Shown piece after piece: positions 1 through 12,700 of a stretch of 64,000 nucleotides of DNA. Source of the DNA: Siphonodentalium dalli (Eukaryota > Mollusca > Scaphopoda > Gadilida > Siphonodentaliidae); the NCBI GenBank assembly GCA_032622095.1, contig CP136063.1:217513982-217577981 (forward strand). Direction: 5' to 3'. Position 1 is the first letter of the stretch; each line of letters starts with the position of its first letter. The translations under genes were made by a program, and so were the position numbers. The notes under the pieces were generated by a model, which had not been told where the DNA came from, ran no database searches, and saw only the letters and a program-made list of their open reading frames with translations.

Positions 1-300
1 AACATCCATACCATATTTTACCAAGATCCTATAGCCTATGGCTGAGATACCCTGGCAGACGGGCAGAAAATCTACATTTCCAGATAAACAAAGATAAATA
101 ACGTTAGAACGGAAAAGCCAAAGAAAACGATTGAGCACTCATCTGAATGTCCTCATAGTGGTGAACATCCCTACCAAATTTCATTGAGATTCAATCAACT
201 GTGGTTGAGATATCTGCTTGGATGGACAAATGGTCAGACTCATGTAATCCAGTATATCCACCATTTCCTTCAGTCAGCGGGTGTTTAATTATCTCAACTG
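1..300. repeat. Dispersed repeat with ACCAAATTTCATTGAG core
   Basis: Resembles five other stretches in the window (about 18,000-18,350, 18,840-19,070, 21,830-22,260, 25,730-25,910 and 34,010-34,200) that share 'aataactctagaacgg', 'catagtagtgaacatcc', 'accaaatttcattgagatc' and a run of 'gacagac/gacggac'. No ORF, terminal repeat or target duplication was found. The class is unknown. Confidence 0.6.
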
Positions 301-302
301 TA

Positions 303-515
303 CAGTAATGCCCTAAATAATCAACTCCTTAACCACAGCAGAGTTATGAGTAATTTTTCAGGATTTAGTCGGAAATATGTCTTGTTGCCATTCATCTGAA
401 AGCTCTCACTGAGAGCTTTCCGATGAATGGCAACAAGCCATAATTCCGACTAAATCCTGAAAAATTACCCATAATTCTGCTGTGGTTACGGAGTCTATTA
501 CTTAGGGCATTACTG
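303..515. mobile_element. Mariner-like palindromic MITE (CAGTAATGCCC family), copy 1
   Basis: A 213-bp near-perfect hairpin beginning CAGTAATGCCCTAAATAA and ending with its reverse complement, flanked by TA on both sides. TA target duplication and no ORF fit a non-autonomous Tc1/mariner-type element. The whole element can fold on itself apart from a very small loop. Confidence 0.85.
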
Positions 516-696
516 TACTTCACCTTGAAGTGGAGGTTTCTTGGAATGTAGACTACAAGGTACAGAAACGATCACTCTCCTGTCCGTCTGCTGCAGATCT
601 TTATGAAGCTTTTCAATCCTGGACATCTGTTTCAGCAGCTGATAAAAAAACAATCAAATCATTCCTGCTAGTGACATTATAAGTTATTGAGGTGGA

Positions 697-1084
697 TTAA
701 AGGTACTCAGTCCAATCAGATGCTCCTAAATTACTATTTCTTTGGCTTTAGGGGTAAAAATATTGGATTCGAGTTGAGGAGCCCACCCATCAAAGCTCAG
801 AGTGATGAGATATCAATTTTTGAAGTTTGTTAATTTCTTGAGATGTGGCCCAAAAAATGGACAAATAATAATAACCACTTGATTTTAGAGTTATCCATCT
901 TCATCCGCAATTTGTCCGTTTAACCACATGTTTTCTGGGCCACATATCGAGAAATTAACAAACTTCTAAAATTGATATCTGATCACTCTTGAGCTTTGAT
1001 GGGTGGGCTCCTTGACTCGAATCAAATATTTTTTACCCCCTGAAGCCAAATTTAGGAGCGTCTGATCGGATTTAGTACCTTTAA
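697..1084. mobile_element. TTAA-flanked MITE (AGGTACTNAATCCGATCAGA family)
   Basis: TTAA at both ends, with inverted termini AGGTACTCAGTCCAATC / GATCGGATTTAGTACCT and long internal inverted repeats (around 'cgagttgaggagcccacccat'). TTAA targeting is the piggyBac/Kolobok signature. Related copies lie at 6675-7151 and from 16940. Confidence 0.75.
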
Positions 1085-1231
1085 CTGTAATGTGGTGTGA
1101 AATTGATAGCTTGGAATTTATGTTCAACTGAGCGACGAGGCGGAGCACAGTGTCCCAGCTGTCAATGTTACACCATGTTACTGTCTATCAACCACAACAA
1201 CGTATATGTTCCGCTGAGTCCTTGTCAATCA

Positions 1232-1630
1232 TAAGCCTGCATTTAGTGTGCTTGTCATTTGCATAATTAGGTCCTCAGAGGGTGAATTTAGTGATGCTAG
1301 CCTGCTATGCTTAGGCCTCATCTTCTGTGGAAAGTTTCTTTATTATCAAATTTCTATAGAAACTTCTTCACAAAGATGCTATTTCTTTTTTAGTTCAGTT
1401 TCTCTATATCCCCAAATTGGCAGACGACACATTGCATAATCGAGGTTCCCAAAGGGTGTACATCACAATATTCACCATTTGGGAACTTTAATCTGAGTCA
1501 ATGTCTCCCATAGCAGATAAGACCATGCAAAATTAGGTCCCCAGAGGGTGAATTTGGTGATGCTAGCCCACTAAATTCACCATCTGGGGACCTCATTCTG
1601 CAAATGACAGGCACACTAAACTCAGACTTG
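1232..1630. mobile_element. hAT-like MITE with AATGAGGTCCCCAGAGGG hairpins
   Basis: Termini TAAGCCTGCATTTAG / CAGACTTG with flanking 8-mers GTCAATCA and GTCATTCG (6 of 8 identical). Each end carries a hairpin built from 'gaggtccccagagggtgaattt'. Other copies in the window give perfect 8-bp duplications, so a hAT-type non-autonomous element is inferred. Confidence 0.75.
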
Positions 1631-1639
1631 GTCATTCGT

Positions 1640-2290
1640 AGCATGTTGACATTTATTCCGGAAGAATTGTCAAAATCTCCTATCGGCCTCTCCATAACAT
1701 TGTTCAACAAAAATAACATCATAAAAATGCAAGAGAGGATGGAACCAGTGTCATGGTTTCCCTTATGTTGATGGCGCTAAACTTATCCATAGTCTCAACT
1801 TAACATTTTTGTTGTTAATTTTTCCCTTCAGTTCAGGATTCTCCTAATTTGCAGAAGATAAAGTGCATAATGGATGTGACTTTAACTGGGTAACTTCAAT
1901 CTGATAAGCAGAATGAGGAAATGTCAGACACACTATATCTGGGCTTGTTAGAAACCGCTTTATTGTTATGATGTCCGTATAACGCCAATAACCATATCGC
2001 CAAGGGCTCAGCACATAATGTTATGATGTCATTCAGCAGTGAAGAGGCTAAGTAGCATGTACTAACCCATCGACTAATCACTTCCAATTGACACAATATG
2101 CAGTAATTCTCGGGAATCCTCATACTGAAATCAACTTGGTGAATTGAGGAAGATCGTTGACTAGCAAATGGAAATAAAAGTGTCAATAACACTGTAGTTC
2201 AACTTGAAGGGGAAACAATAACTGAGTTACAGTCAATGGAGCGATTAGGAATGTTGAAATGTCTAACTAATACTTGATGTCAAGATGAAG
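1640..2290. other. Intergenic stretch, nothing recognised
   Basis: AT-rich sequence with a partial echo of the hAT-like MITE interior around 1,820-1,960 ('ttcagaagataaagtgcataatgg'). No exon with splice sites and no clear repeat boundary was seen. Confidence 0.4.
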
Positions 2291-2304
2291 AGATATATAT
2301 AAAG

Positions 2305-2735
2305 TAAAATCCAAGATGGCTGCTGGTGGCCATGTTTTCCAATGAAATTCAAAAACATTTGATAGCTCCCATCTAGTGGTCACACCGAAGACCAATATTA
2401 AGTTTGGTGATGATCGGATGAGGGAAGTGGCCTCTATGGTGTGCCGAGGGATTTAGTCATACAAAGAATAAAATCCAAGATGGCTGCTGTTAATCGAACA
2501 GAAAAAATTGATGGCTCCCATCTAGTGGTCACCCGGACGATTCATATTAAGTATGGTGTTGATCAGATGAGAGATGAGGTCTGTAGGGCAGGCCAAGGAT
2601 TTAGTCATGCAAAGAGTAAAATACAAATTGGCTGCTGGTGGCCATGTTTTTAATCAAAAATTGTTAAAATTTGATAGCTCCCATCTAGAGGTCACCCCAA
2701 AGATCCATTATGAAGTTTGGTGACAATCGGATTAG
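2305..2735 (+). repeat. Tandem ~165-bp repeat ('aaaatccaagatggctgctg')
   Basis: About 2.6 imperfect units, each starting 'aaatccaagatggctgctg', then 'gctcccatctagtggtcac', 'gatccat...aagtttggtgat' and 'ggatttagtcat'. A fragment of the same family ends the ORF relic at 16,395-16,445. The short open frame in the second unit looks incidental. Confidence 0.7.
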
Positions 2736-2739
2736 AACA

Positions 2740-3430
2740 GATTAGATTGCTAATGGAAATTGTTGATTTACAGATGCATGCGCGGACTGTGGACGCCAAC
2801 CCATGGCAACAGCTCAAAATTGACTTCGTCAAGTTGAGCTAAAAGGGATCACTTAATTATGGCTCTGAGAAAGGGGTCGGTAAATATGGTATCTGGTGAT
2901 AACCATGATAATGTATTACTTCCCAACTGTGGGAAAAAAACACTTTTCGTTATTATTTCCGACTCGTGCCAAGTTTTCTCTATGAAAATTCAACTAATCG
3001 TCATAAATAATTTTCCAACTTGAGGTCTTGTGAGTTAAAATTCTATGAGAAATAGGAAAATAGTAAACCCTAAAATCACACATTTACACTACCGGTAACA
3101 GTTGGTAATAAAATTAAAATATCAGAATAATCCTCATCTATATTCCAGTCTGATGTTACAAACTTTTTTTGAGCATGAAGTTTCTAACTGTTCAACACTT
3201 TGCATGCAGCGATTTTTCTGCCATTTTTGGGAACAGGTCCGGGGTGTTACCATTGGGATTTTGGGGGTCAGAATTGGGAAAAATGGGAATCGCAAATAGA
3301 CCTGTTTTTCCCCAATTCTGACCTCAAATTCCTAATTCACATATCACCATAGAAAAAAAACTAATTTTATTTATGGGCAAAGAATGTATTAGAGATTTTG
3401 AAAGCTGTACTGGACATCAGATAAAAGACG
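2740..3430. other. Downstream flank of METTL4 exon 7, nothing recognised
   Basis: No exon for the missing METTL4 C-terminus was found here on the minus strand. There is a small inverted pair around 3,225-3,330 ('gggtcagaattgggaaaaa' and 'ccccaattctgacctc'). Confidence 0.4.
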
Positions 3431-3522
3431 ACTCAATTGACAAAAGTTACGAAAACGAAAGCACAGACCATGTGTTGACATGTATCAGGATGGTCGCCTC
3501 CAATTGTCTGAGACACATCTAC

Positions 3523-3717
3523 CTTTTCCAGTTGTGACATCGTACATGATGTACTACTCTTTGTGTCTGATTCTGTCCCCGATTGAGGTGGTGATGCTAG
3601 TAAGGCATCAGGTTGTTGTGGAGAATAGTATGGATCGCAAACCCCAAACATGATGGACTCATAAGGCTTCTTCTGGTGTGAATGAATATCGGTTATCATT
3701 TCCCCACTCCTTGTTAC
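3523..3717 (-). CDS. METTL4: METTL4 coding exon 7 (last one seen)
   Basis: It starts after acceptor CTGTTACAG in phase 0 with VTRSGEMITDIHSHQKKPYE, the SG...HKKPYE block of METTL4, then a low-complexity serine/threonine loop. The 3' limit is inferred from a donor-like AAG|GTAGAT. Without splicing, the frame runs on 29 codons to a stop at 3433-3435, which would drop the conserved C-terminus. The 5' edge is well supported, the 3' edge less so. Confidence 0.75.
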
Positions 3718-6700
3718 CTGTAACAGTAGATCAGAACAATTAACCCTTTGTATAGTAAATGGATTCTACCACCAAGTGAAGAAAGTGTACATCGGAATGG
3801 TCTATTATTGATTTGTAGGGATGTACAGGTAATATAAGCAGATGACAGATAATAAAAGTGCAGAAGGATTCCTATTGATTGGTGGGAGATGTTCAGGTAA
3901 TAACTTAAACAATCAACCTACTTATTATCTGAACATAAGGGAGCAACTCGTCAATGAGTATTTAGTTAATAAATGGTTAATATGTAACTGGTGAATTATA
4001 GACAAGCCTTGTAATAGTGTCAGTCAATTGCAGAATGAGGTCCCCAGAGGATGAATTTAGACTAGACGCTATCCTGCACAGTGGACTAGCATAACCAAAA
4101 TCACCCTCTGGGAACCTCATTCTGCTTTGGCCTCAACTGCTATGGGAGACCTAGAATCCGATTGAAGTTCCCCAGTCGACGTTGGTGATGTTCACCCATT
4201 AATCACCTCGATTATACATTTTATCTTCTGCAAATTAGTGGATATAGAAACTTCCCAGACAGGAAAAAGTAACTAAAAATAATGTTAATTTGAGACTATA
4301 GATACTTCCCAGCAGATGAGGCCTAAGCAGAATAATGTTGCCAGAGGATGGAGTTGGTGAAGCTAGCATCACTAAATACACCCTCTGGGGACCTCATTCT
4401 GCAAATGATAGACACACTATTTGCAGGCTTGATTATTGAGTTTATCCTTTCTTTACTGAATGAAATCCCAATCATTTATAGACATATGTATTTGATTGGA
4501 CTACTATTCGTCTAGGGGGGGGGGGGGGGGTGGGTGTTTAGGAGATATGAGGAGATGACAGACAGACAAAGAGATGATAACTGGTTGGGGATTAGAAATG
4601 TCGCACAGTATATCATTTCTGGTACAGTCGCCGTAATCAGAAGAAGCTAACCCAAATCGGTTGACGCGCAACCTTTCATGGCCACGACAATCTTTTTATG
4701 GTTATATAAATTCTTCAAATTGTTACGTCTATTTTTCGATAGATGAAGGCAATTAGTGGGCCAATGTACAATTCTAACATTCTCCTGGATCAAATGTACC
4801 CTCTCCTTCAGAAGCAGAAAGATTTAGATAAAAGCTACACTATTGATATCTCAACCTGTTATGCCTTCATCATGTTGCTCAGTCCACTTAAATCAGATGT
4901 AGTCCGTTTTCAATAAGTATGCATGTTCATGGGGAACATTAATTTATTGGACAGATATTTTTAAAATTTCTCATCTGCGGGAATAGTGCTGAAGAGGGCA
5001 TTTACCGGCAGCGCAAATGTGAGTTTAGTTTGCTGATGACGGGCGGGGGCCTCAGAATGACAAGCCTGCTGACTGACCGTTTATAACTGTGTTCAGACTG
5101 GATGTAAAGTAGTCATTGTAATTTCTATAACAGTTGATTAGTCGATTCTGACTACTTTCTATGAGCATTATATGTTGCAGAAAGATGCATTGAAGTCATA
5201 AAAAATAAAAATAAAAATAGCACTTTGTTTGGTTCCAAACATAAAACAGCCATTTGCATGGCATGGAACAGAAAAGAGCATTCCATGCTAGTCTATTCCT
5301 GATATGGTAGAAATAAAGAGCATTTGTTTCATTTTTGTGCGAAAAATTTAAAACACTTGGAAAATGGCTGTGACCATGGAAATTATTTTTCAGAGCATAT
5401 GAGGCCGGTATATCAATATTTTGCATATTTGTTAACCAATCTTTATACCGCCTTCCAAATTACATAGACTGAATTTTAAGCTTGAATGAGCCATGTCCGT
5501 TTAATTAGATTCATGAGGTTCACTCACCTTCAGCCAGTACCACTGGGCACAGTACTTCACACCCCAATGAGGGAAGAGTGAGTCCCGTATATAATCCTTA
5601 TGTTTTTCTTTATTTGTCACCCATATGGCTATCAAGCATCCAGGTTTGGCAAGTTTCTTAATGGGTAACTTCAAAATGATGTCATCGTATAGAGTAGCAT
5701 AGCTGAAAGAGAATATATTGTCACTACATAAACCATAATCCAGTCTTTTTGAAAAGCCAACAAAAATGTATGTCTCTAGATGTCTTGGTTACTTTTCATT
5801 TCTACGATGACGAAGCATTCCCAACATGACGTCATAAACCGTTTCCAAATATGGAGTGCATTATGCGTAGTAAATGTTTGTGAGAATCGTAGTATTTAGT
5901 AGTAGTTATAAAAGCAACAAGATGCAATAGATTAACCAGTCATTAATATTATTGCCTGATAAAATCTCGAAAATGATGATGAGTAAAATGAATAATGTAT
6001 ATATCGCCTAACCCTTGGAACAAACGTCGCACTACCGACGACTCGAATTCAATTATTTGAACTTGAGTCGACAAAAGTGTGACGTTTGTTTAAAAGAAAT
6101 GCGAGTAGATGCACTACCGACGAAGAATGCGTGTGGGCAACACAAATCTAATTGCTGAATCTAATTGCTGATGCGTCTGAGATCCATGTTTGAAACAAAC
6201 GTCGCATCACCGTCGACTTAAATTTATATCGGAGAAATGCAAACGAGCTGCATAATGATATGCTAATGAGGGAATTCCAATTGAAACTGGAAAACACCAA
6301 CGAGCATGACGTAATTTGGTGGTATTTGAATTCGAGTCGACGAAAGTGCGACGTTTTTGTTTCAAATTAAATGCGAGTAGACGCACTAAATAAATATTTA
6401 TTCCGTTTTGATATACCCGCTACTACGCATGTACGTGTGCAAATTTCACATCAACGATGGGTTGAAATTGTTCTTGTAATTTGATTTTCCAACAATGAAT
6501 TATTGGGGAATTTGTTGTTTTAGACCAACAACTGCATATTTTCCTACTGTTGGTCCAACATTTTGACTGAAATTGCCATAAGTTGGAAGCTTGTGTCCTG
6601 GTCCCTCGTGACGCCCGTGGCCAGCCAAAACACTGCTAATTATTATCTTATGCTTTTGTTCAAAAATATTGAACTTAAAGGTACTCAACCCGATAAAACT

Positions 6701-9700
6701 CCTCTCAATTACTATTTCAATGGCTTCGGGGGTCAAAAATATTTGATTCGAGTCGAGGAAGTCACCCATCAAAGCTCAGATTTGTTAGATATCGATTTTA
6801 GAAATCTATTATTTTTCATTATCGGGAATACTATCTGGCCCAGAACTCAGTCAAAATTGCGTTAAAATTACCACTTGATTTTAGAGTTATTCATCCTTGT
6901 CTGTTTGAATAGATTTGGAGTACACATCCAGAGCAGATTACGGCAGTTATTAGTACTCATCTCGAGAACATAACAAATTTGAAAAATCAATATCTAATAA
7001 CTCTGAGCTTTGTTTGATGGGTTCCTCGACTCGAATCAAATATTTTTTACCCCCAAAGCCAAAGAAATAGTAATATAGGACCCTCTGATCGGATTGTTGT
7101 TGTTGGAATCTGTTGAGATGGGGACCCTCTTTACGGGTTGAGTACCTTTAAATGGTCATCAGTTGGAAATTTTCCAACCTTCATGGGGGTGTCAGGTTGG
7201 AAATTTCCAACACTTGGAGAGCTTGAGGCCAGTCAAGATGCTATAGGTTTTTGCGATTTTCATGTTCAGATTTCAAAACTTTTCTCCCACCGTGCCCAAC
7301 TATGATCGGATTTTCAGGTTCAGATCTCTAATTTTTCATCTACTGGCAGAACAATGGTCTGCCCAGTACATGATCACAAGTCTACTGATCCATTCAGAAT
7401 AGGCTATCATCCAGCCATGTGAAGGAACAGCCAAGCGGGGTGCAAATTGAATTACGCAAATTTATTAATTAGCCCCCCCCCCCCCCCCCCCCCCCCCCCC
7501 AACGGAGACCCTCTATCTATAGGTCCCTGCCCGCCATGTTTATTTTGCCACGTGGTATTAGATAGGCATACTGACGCAATATAGTGTTATACCGCGTTGA
7601 CCTCAACTTGCTATTAAATTGTTAAAAAGGTACAACGTTTTCGTATAAAAAGTAAACTGGACCTGATTTCTTTCAGACAAGTTCAGAGCAATATACCCCC
7701 TAAAGAATCATGTCCGACCTAAAATATGTGTCAAATACCTCGAAATAGCGATATAAAAACAATAATTTCCACTCCTCAGAATATTAACATTAATTTCGTC
7801 GCTTGGAAGTCAAATGCCACATTTTCTCACTAAATTTTACGTTTTAGAATAGATATATAACTTCATATTTTAGCTGTTTTGACCAAAACCCTCATGAACG
7901 CTTTATGCCATTTTAAGAAATCATTTAGATTCGTCGAATTAAATGCGACATTTGTTTCAACAGACGAATTTAGAATTAATCGAATTGAATTTGAGTCGTC
8001 GGTAGTGCGACGTTTGTTCCAAGGGTTAGTTTTGTGTTTGACAATGCGTGGGAAAATTGTCAACACGTCATTAACCTCTGATCTCGCAATTTAAATATAA
8101 CCAACCACGAAGCAGTCTGCGATTGTGATCGGCTTTTATTTTTAGATTGGATTCTGCCTTGAAATGATCTGTTGCATCATTAACCAATGAAATCGAGGGA
8201 ATCCCATCAATACAGAAACTTATTTTCACAAATCTAGAGACGTACATCTTGTAAGATTTTCGTCGGCTTTTCAAAGCGACTGACCATATTTCTAATAATA
8301 TTGCTACTTTCAGCCCTGGAGTTACAATGAAGGTACTTGTCGAAAAGTTGGAATTGTATATTGGGTTTATGCGAGTAGAGAAAATCTTTACCTGAATTAT
8401 GTTCCAAAAGTGGCCCAAAATAAAAAAAACTCCTGATGAGTGTTTATTCTCATTAAATAGTCTCATGGAATGTGTACATTTAGTTGAATTGTATGGCATG
8501 CATACGCCATTATTGAAATTGAGCTGCAAATTAATCATGCAAAAGAAAATGAATTTGGACAATTTTAGGTTAGAAGGAACTAAATGTTTCCATAGAGTTC
8601 AGTGTTAATGTTTGGCCACACCTTCAATAAATTTGCGATTTCCGAAGTTCATGATTCATAAGGTCATGAAAACCAACCCACTGACATCTTTTGCCACACA
8701 TGAGTAGTTTTCAAGCGAATCACCATGGATTTTTAAACATTTCAGTATACATGTATGTTTTCCATGCTACCCCACTTTTTGCACAAAATTTGAAAAGCTG
8801 ATGACAGCCAATACCCAGCCACAATTTCCCACCATTGTTCAAACAGAAACAAGTTTCGGACCAGGAAACACCCACAGTTTTACATACCATAGGTATTATA
8901 TTTTTGAATTTGTAAATTTATCTGAAATATAATACACCAATAGCGTGCCAGAATTTTCAAATCGAGAAACTCGAGAAACGCTGTAAAAACGAAAGAGACT
9001 TAATTCTACTTATTTAGATCCCTCTAACCTCTAACTGTAACATAGTCATGTCTAACCCCATTATCCTACATAGTTCAACTAAACACTATACTTGCTTTAA
9101 TAGGCCTTATTTACCCTTTCTATACTAAAGTATCTTTGATAAGTAGTTATCCCATAGGAAATGTTCAGATAATAGGTCGTTTGTTGAACTTATTATCTAA
9201 ACATTTCCCTCAATAAATAGGGCTCCTTCTGCACTTTTATTTATCTTTCGTCTGCTTTTATCACCCTAAGATCCCTACAAATCCATAATAGACCATTCCG
9301 ATGTACATTTTTCAACTGAATGGGAGAATCTATTTAGTATATAAAGGGATAAAAGTGGTCTGATATGAAAAATATATGTTTTGAAATTATTTTTGCAAAC
9401 AAGAGCAACTGTAGAATCTCATTAACAATATTGGTCATATTTTTATTGACAAAGCTGTTTTAATTGAAATATGAATGGTAAAATTTTGAAATTTGTATTG
9501 ATGTTTTTCACCTTCAGAATTATTAGAAATCCAATTTTTATCCAGACATACAAACCCTAATGTTATCATTAAACCAAAAATAAATAAAAATGGTCCTGTA
9601 TATAACAATCTAAATGAAAAGACCTATTCTTCATCAGCTACTAACCTCCGTTTACGCTTCACTGATTTATTCTGCCATGGAGGGTCTATTACTATCAAGT

Positions 9701-12700
9701 CGTAAAGATCTGTAAAAAAAAATATCCTCAGAAATATAGAAATATATTAAGCTCGTCATCTAAACTTTAGTGGGCCAGCTTAATTTCGACGAGTTTCATA
9801 AAGAACTCATTCAATTCACCTACATTATCGAATCATATTGAATCAGCATTCTTCGAATGACAGACACACTATTTGCAGACTTGATGGAGAGCTATTGAAT
9901 CCTTAGTTTTATTTGCTAACTTTGTAACAACATTGTATCAGGATATAACCTAACTATAGATGTGGGACTGTCCCAGTGGGACTAAGGATACACTGCAGTG
10001 TAATTGAGCTACATTAAGGGTAGCCATATTAACATATACAAGCTCGGACAAAATTATGCATGTTGAAATGTGGTCTCGTTTCTCTCTGGAATGAGTTATG
10101 TAGCGTCATCCAAATGTCATTTGGCATTACTCACCCTCATTTTTCTCTGGAATGAGTTATTTAGTGTCGTCCACATGTCATTTGATTATTAATCACCCTC
10201 ACTTCTCTCTAGAATGAGTTATTTAGTGTCATCGACATGTCAATTGGCATTACTCACCCTCATTTCATTTTGTTATTACTCACCATCGTTTCTCTGTGGA
10301 ATGAGTTATTTAGCGTCATTCACATGTTATTTGGGTTTACTCACCCTCGTTTCTCTCTGGAATAAGTTATGTGGCATCATCCAAATGTCATTTGGCATTA
10401 CTCACCCTCATTTTTCTCTGGAATGAGTTATTTAGTGTCATCCACATGTCATTTGGCTTTACTCACCCTAGTTTCTCTCTGGAATGAGTTATGTAGCATC
10501 TTCCACATGTCATTTGGTTATTACTCACCCTCGTTTCTCTCTGGATGATTTATTTAGTGTCATCCACATGTCATTTGGCTTTACTCACCCTAGTTTCTCT
10601 CTGGAATGAGTTATTTAGTGTCGTCCACATGTCATTTGGCTTTACTCACCCTCATTTCTCTCTGGAATGAGTTATCTAATGTCGTCCACATGTCATTTGG
10701 CTTTACTCACCCTCATTTCTCTCTGGAATGAGTTATTTAGTGCCGTCCACATGTCATTTAGCTTTACTCACCCTCATTTCTCTCTTGAATGAGTTATTTA
10801 GTGTCGTCCACATGTCATTTGGCTTTACTCACCCTCATTTCTCTCTGGAATGAGTTATTTAATCTCGTCCACATGTCATTTGGCTTTACTCACCCTCATT
10901 TCTCTCTGGAATGAGTTATTTAGTGCCGTCCACATGTCATTTAGCTTTACTCACCCTCATTTCTCTCTTGAATGAGTTATTTAATCTCGTCCACATGTCA
11001 TTTGGCTTTACTCACCCTCATTTCTCTCTGGAATGAGTTATTTAATGTCGTCCACATGTCATTTGGCATTACTCACCCTCGTTTCTCTCTGGAATGAGTT
11101 ATTTAGTGTCGTCCACATGTCATTTGGCTTTACTCACCCTCATTTCTCTCTGAAATGAGCTTACTGATGTGGTTTATGTCTGACATCATAAAAGAGCATC
11201 GTGGTGGCAGGAGGTACTCATGGCCCATAAGTTTAACCAGACCCGGCTTGTTACAGCTGTATTCAGTTAACCGATTTACACACTCCACCGGGACGTCAAA
11301 GCCTGTAAGCAGATGATAATTATTTATAACAAACCAAAGTTTTGGTTCCTACATAGTCTAATATATCGATATCATCAAATCCAACCTTGACTCAGATCAG
11401 AGTATCTCAAGCTTATAAGGAGATACAGTAATGCCCTAAATAATCGACTCCTTAACCATAGCAAAATTATGGGTAATTTTTCAGGATTTAGTTGGAAATA
11501 AGGCTTGTTGCCATTCATCGGAAAGCTCTCACTGAGAGCTTTCCGATGAGTGGCAACAAGCCATATTTCCGACTAAATCCTGAAAAATTACCCATAATTC
11601 AGCTGTGGTTAAGGAGTCGATTATTTAGGGCATTACTGTAGTATGAAATGATGGTTAACCACAATGAACTAATTATGATTTTGGAAACTTCAGATGTTCA
11701 AGGATGATATTAATTGGTTTGCTCTAATAAGATTTGAAACTAGAATGACGCTGCTGCCCATCTGTGTAGGGCATTACTATATAAGAGTGCATTTCCACTC
11801 TGTTCACACTACAACCAGTAGGAATGAACAAGAAGGACTTTTGATAGTCCCCTTATATTTCTTATGATATTAACCCTTTCATGATGGGGGTTCAGGACGG
11901 GTGCTATGCTGGTGCAGCATTAAAGATCATGTGCCAGTGCATTCTCTTATATATGCGTGTCTCCCATAGGGAGCCTCACATATATATAAGAGAATGCACT
12001 GGCTTACAAGATCAAGGAAAATATTGTTAGGCCAATGCACTCTCATGTATGCAAGGTTCACAATGGGAGATTCGTGCATATATAAGAGAATGTATTGGCA
12101 CATGGTTTTCGCAAAGGGCATAATAGTCTAGATCAATATGATACTCAAAGTCTGTCAGACAAAACGATATATGTGCATGATAATACAGTCATTGTTGTGT
12201 ATTCCCAAGATGTGAGACAAAAATACCTTGTTAGAAACCAAAAAATAAACCTGATAAAAATTTGTTCTGAAAATCGTTATTTTGAAAATTAACCAGACAT
12301 ATCATTTCTAAATTAACCATTTCATGATGGGAGCTGTGCTGGTCAAGCATTAAAGACCCTGTGCCAGTGCATTCTATTATCTATGTGGGTCTCCTATATT
12401 TACCTCACATATATAAGAGAATTCTCTGGCTGTCAAGGTAAATATTGTTACGCCAATACATTCTCTTATACATGCGAGGCTCCAGTCATGAAAGGCTTAA
12501 ATAGTGATGCTGTTGCCCCCTCCCCATTTGTTTGAAATAAGTACAATAATGCCCTAAATAATCGATTTCTTAACCACAGCAGAATTATGGGTAACTTTTC
12601 AGGATTTAGTCGGAAATATGGCTTGTTGCCATTCATCGGAAAGCTCTCACTGAGAGCTTTCCGATGAATGGCAACAAGCCATATTTCCGACTAAATCCTG

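Larger units (their letters stand above)
6009..8028. mobile_element. 2.0-kb long-TIR element with TA duplication in METTL4 intron 5
   Basis: Inverted termini of at least 45 bp, ACCCTTGGAACAAACGTCGC...; the reverse complement ends at 8026, and both ends are flanked by TA. The motif CGTCGCACTACCGACGA recurs in both orientations near 6020, 6070, 6190 and 6330, giving stacked subterminal hairpins. A TTAA MITE (6675-7151) and a run of about 30 C (7471-7500) sit inside. No transposase frame was seen. Family uncertain; mariner-type is inferred only from TA. Confidence 0.7.

Noticed and set aside
8071-8562. 163-codon open frame on the minus strand inside METTL4 intron 5
   Set aside because: Composition is intron-like, no domain or splice logic, and it lies between exons 5 and 6, which join in phase without it.
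10076-11160. CRISPR-like array
   Set aside because: The 61-bp units are tandem without distinct spacers, in a eukaryotic intron. It is a minisatellite.
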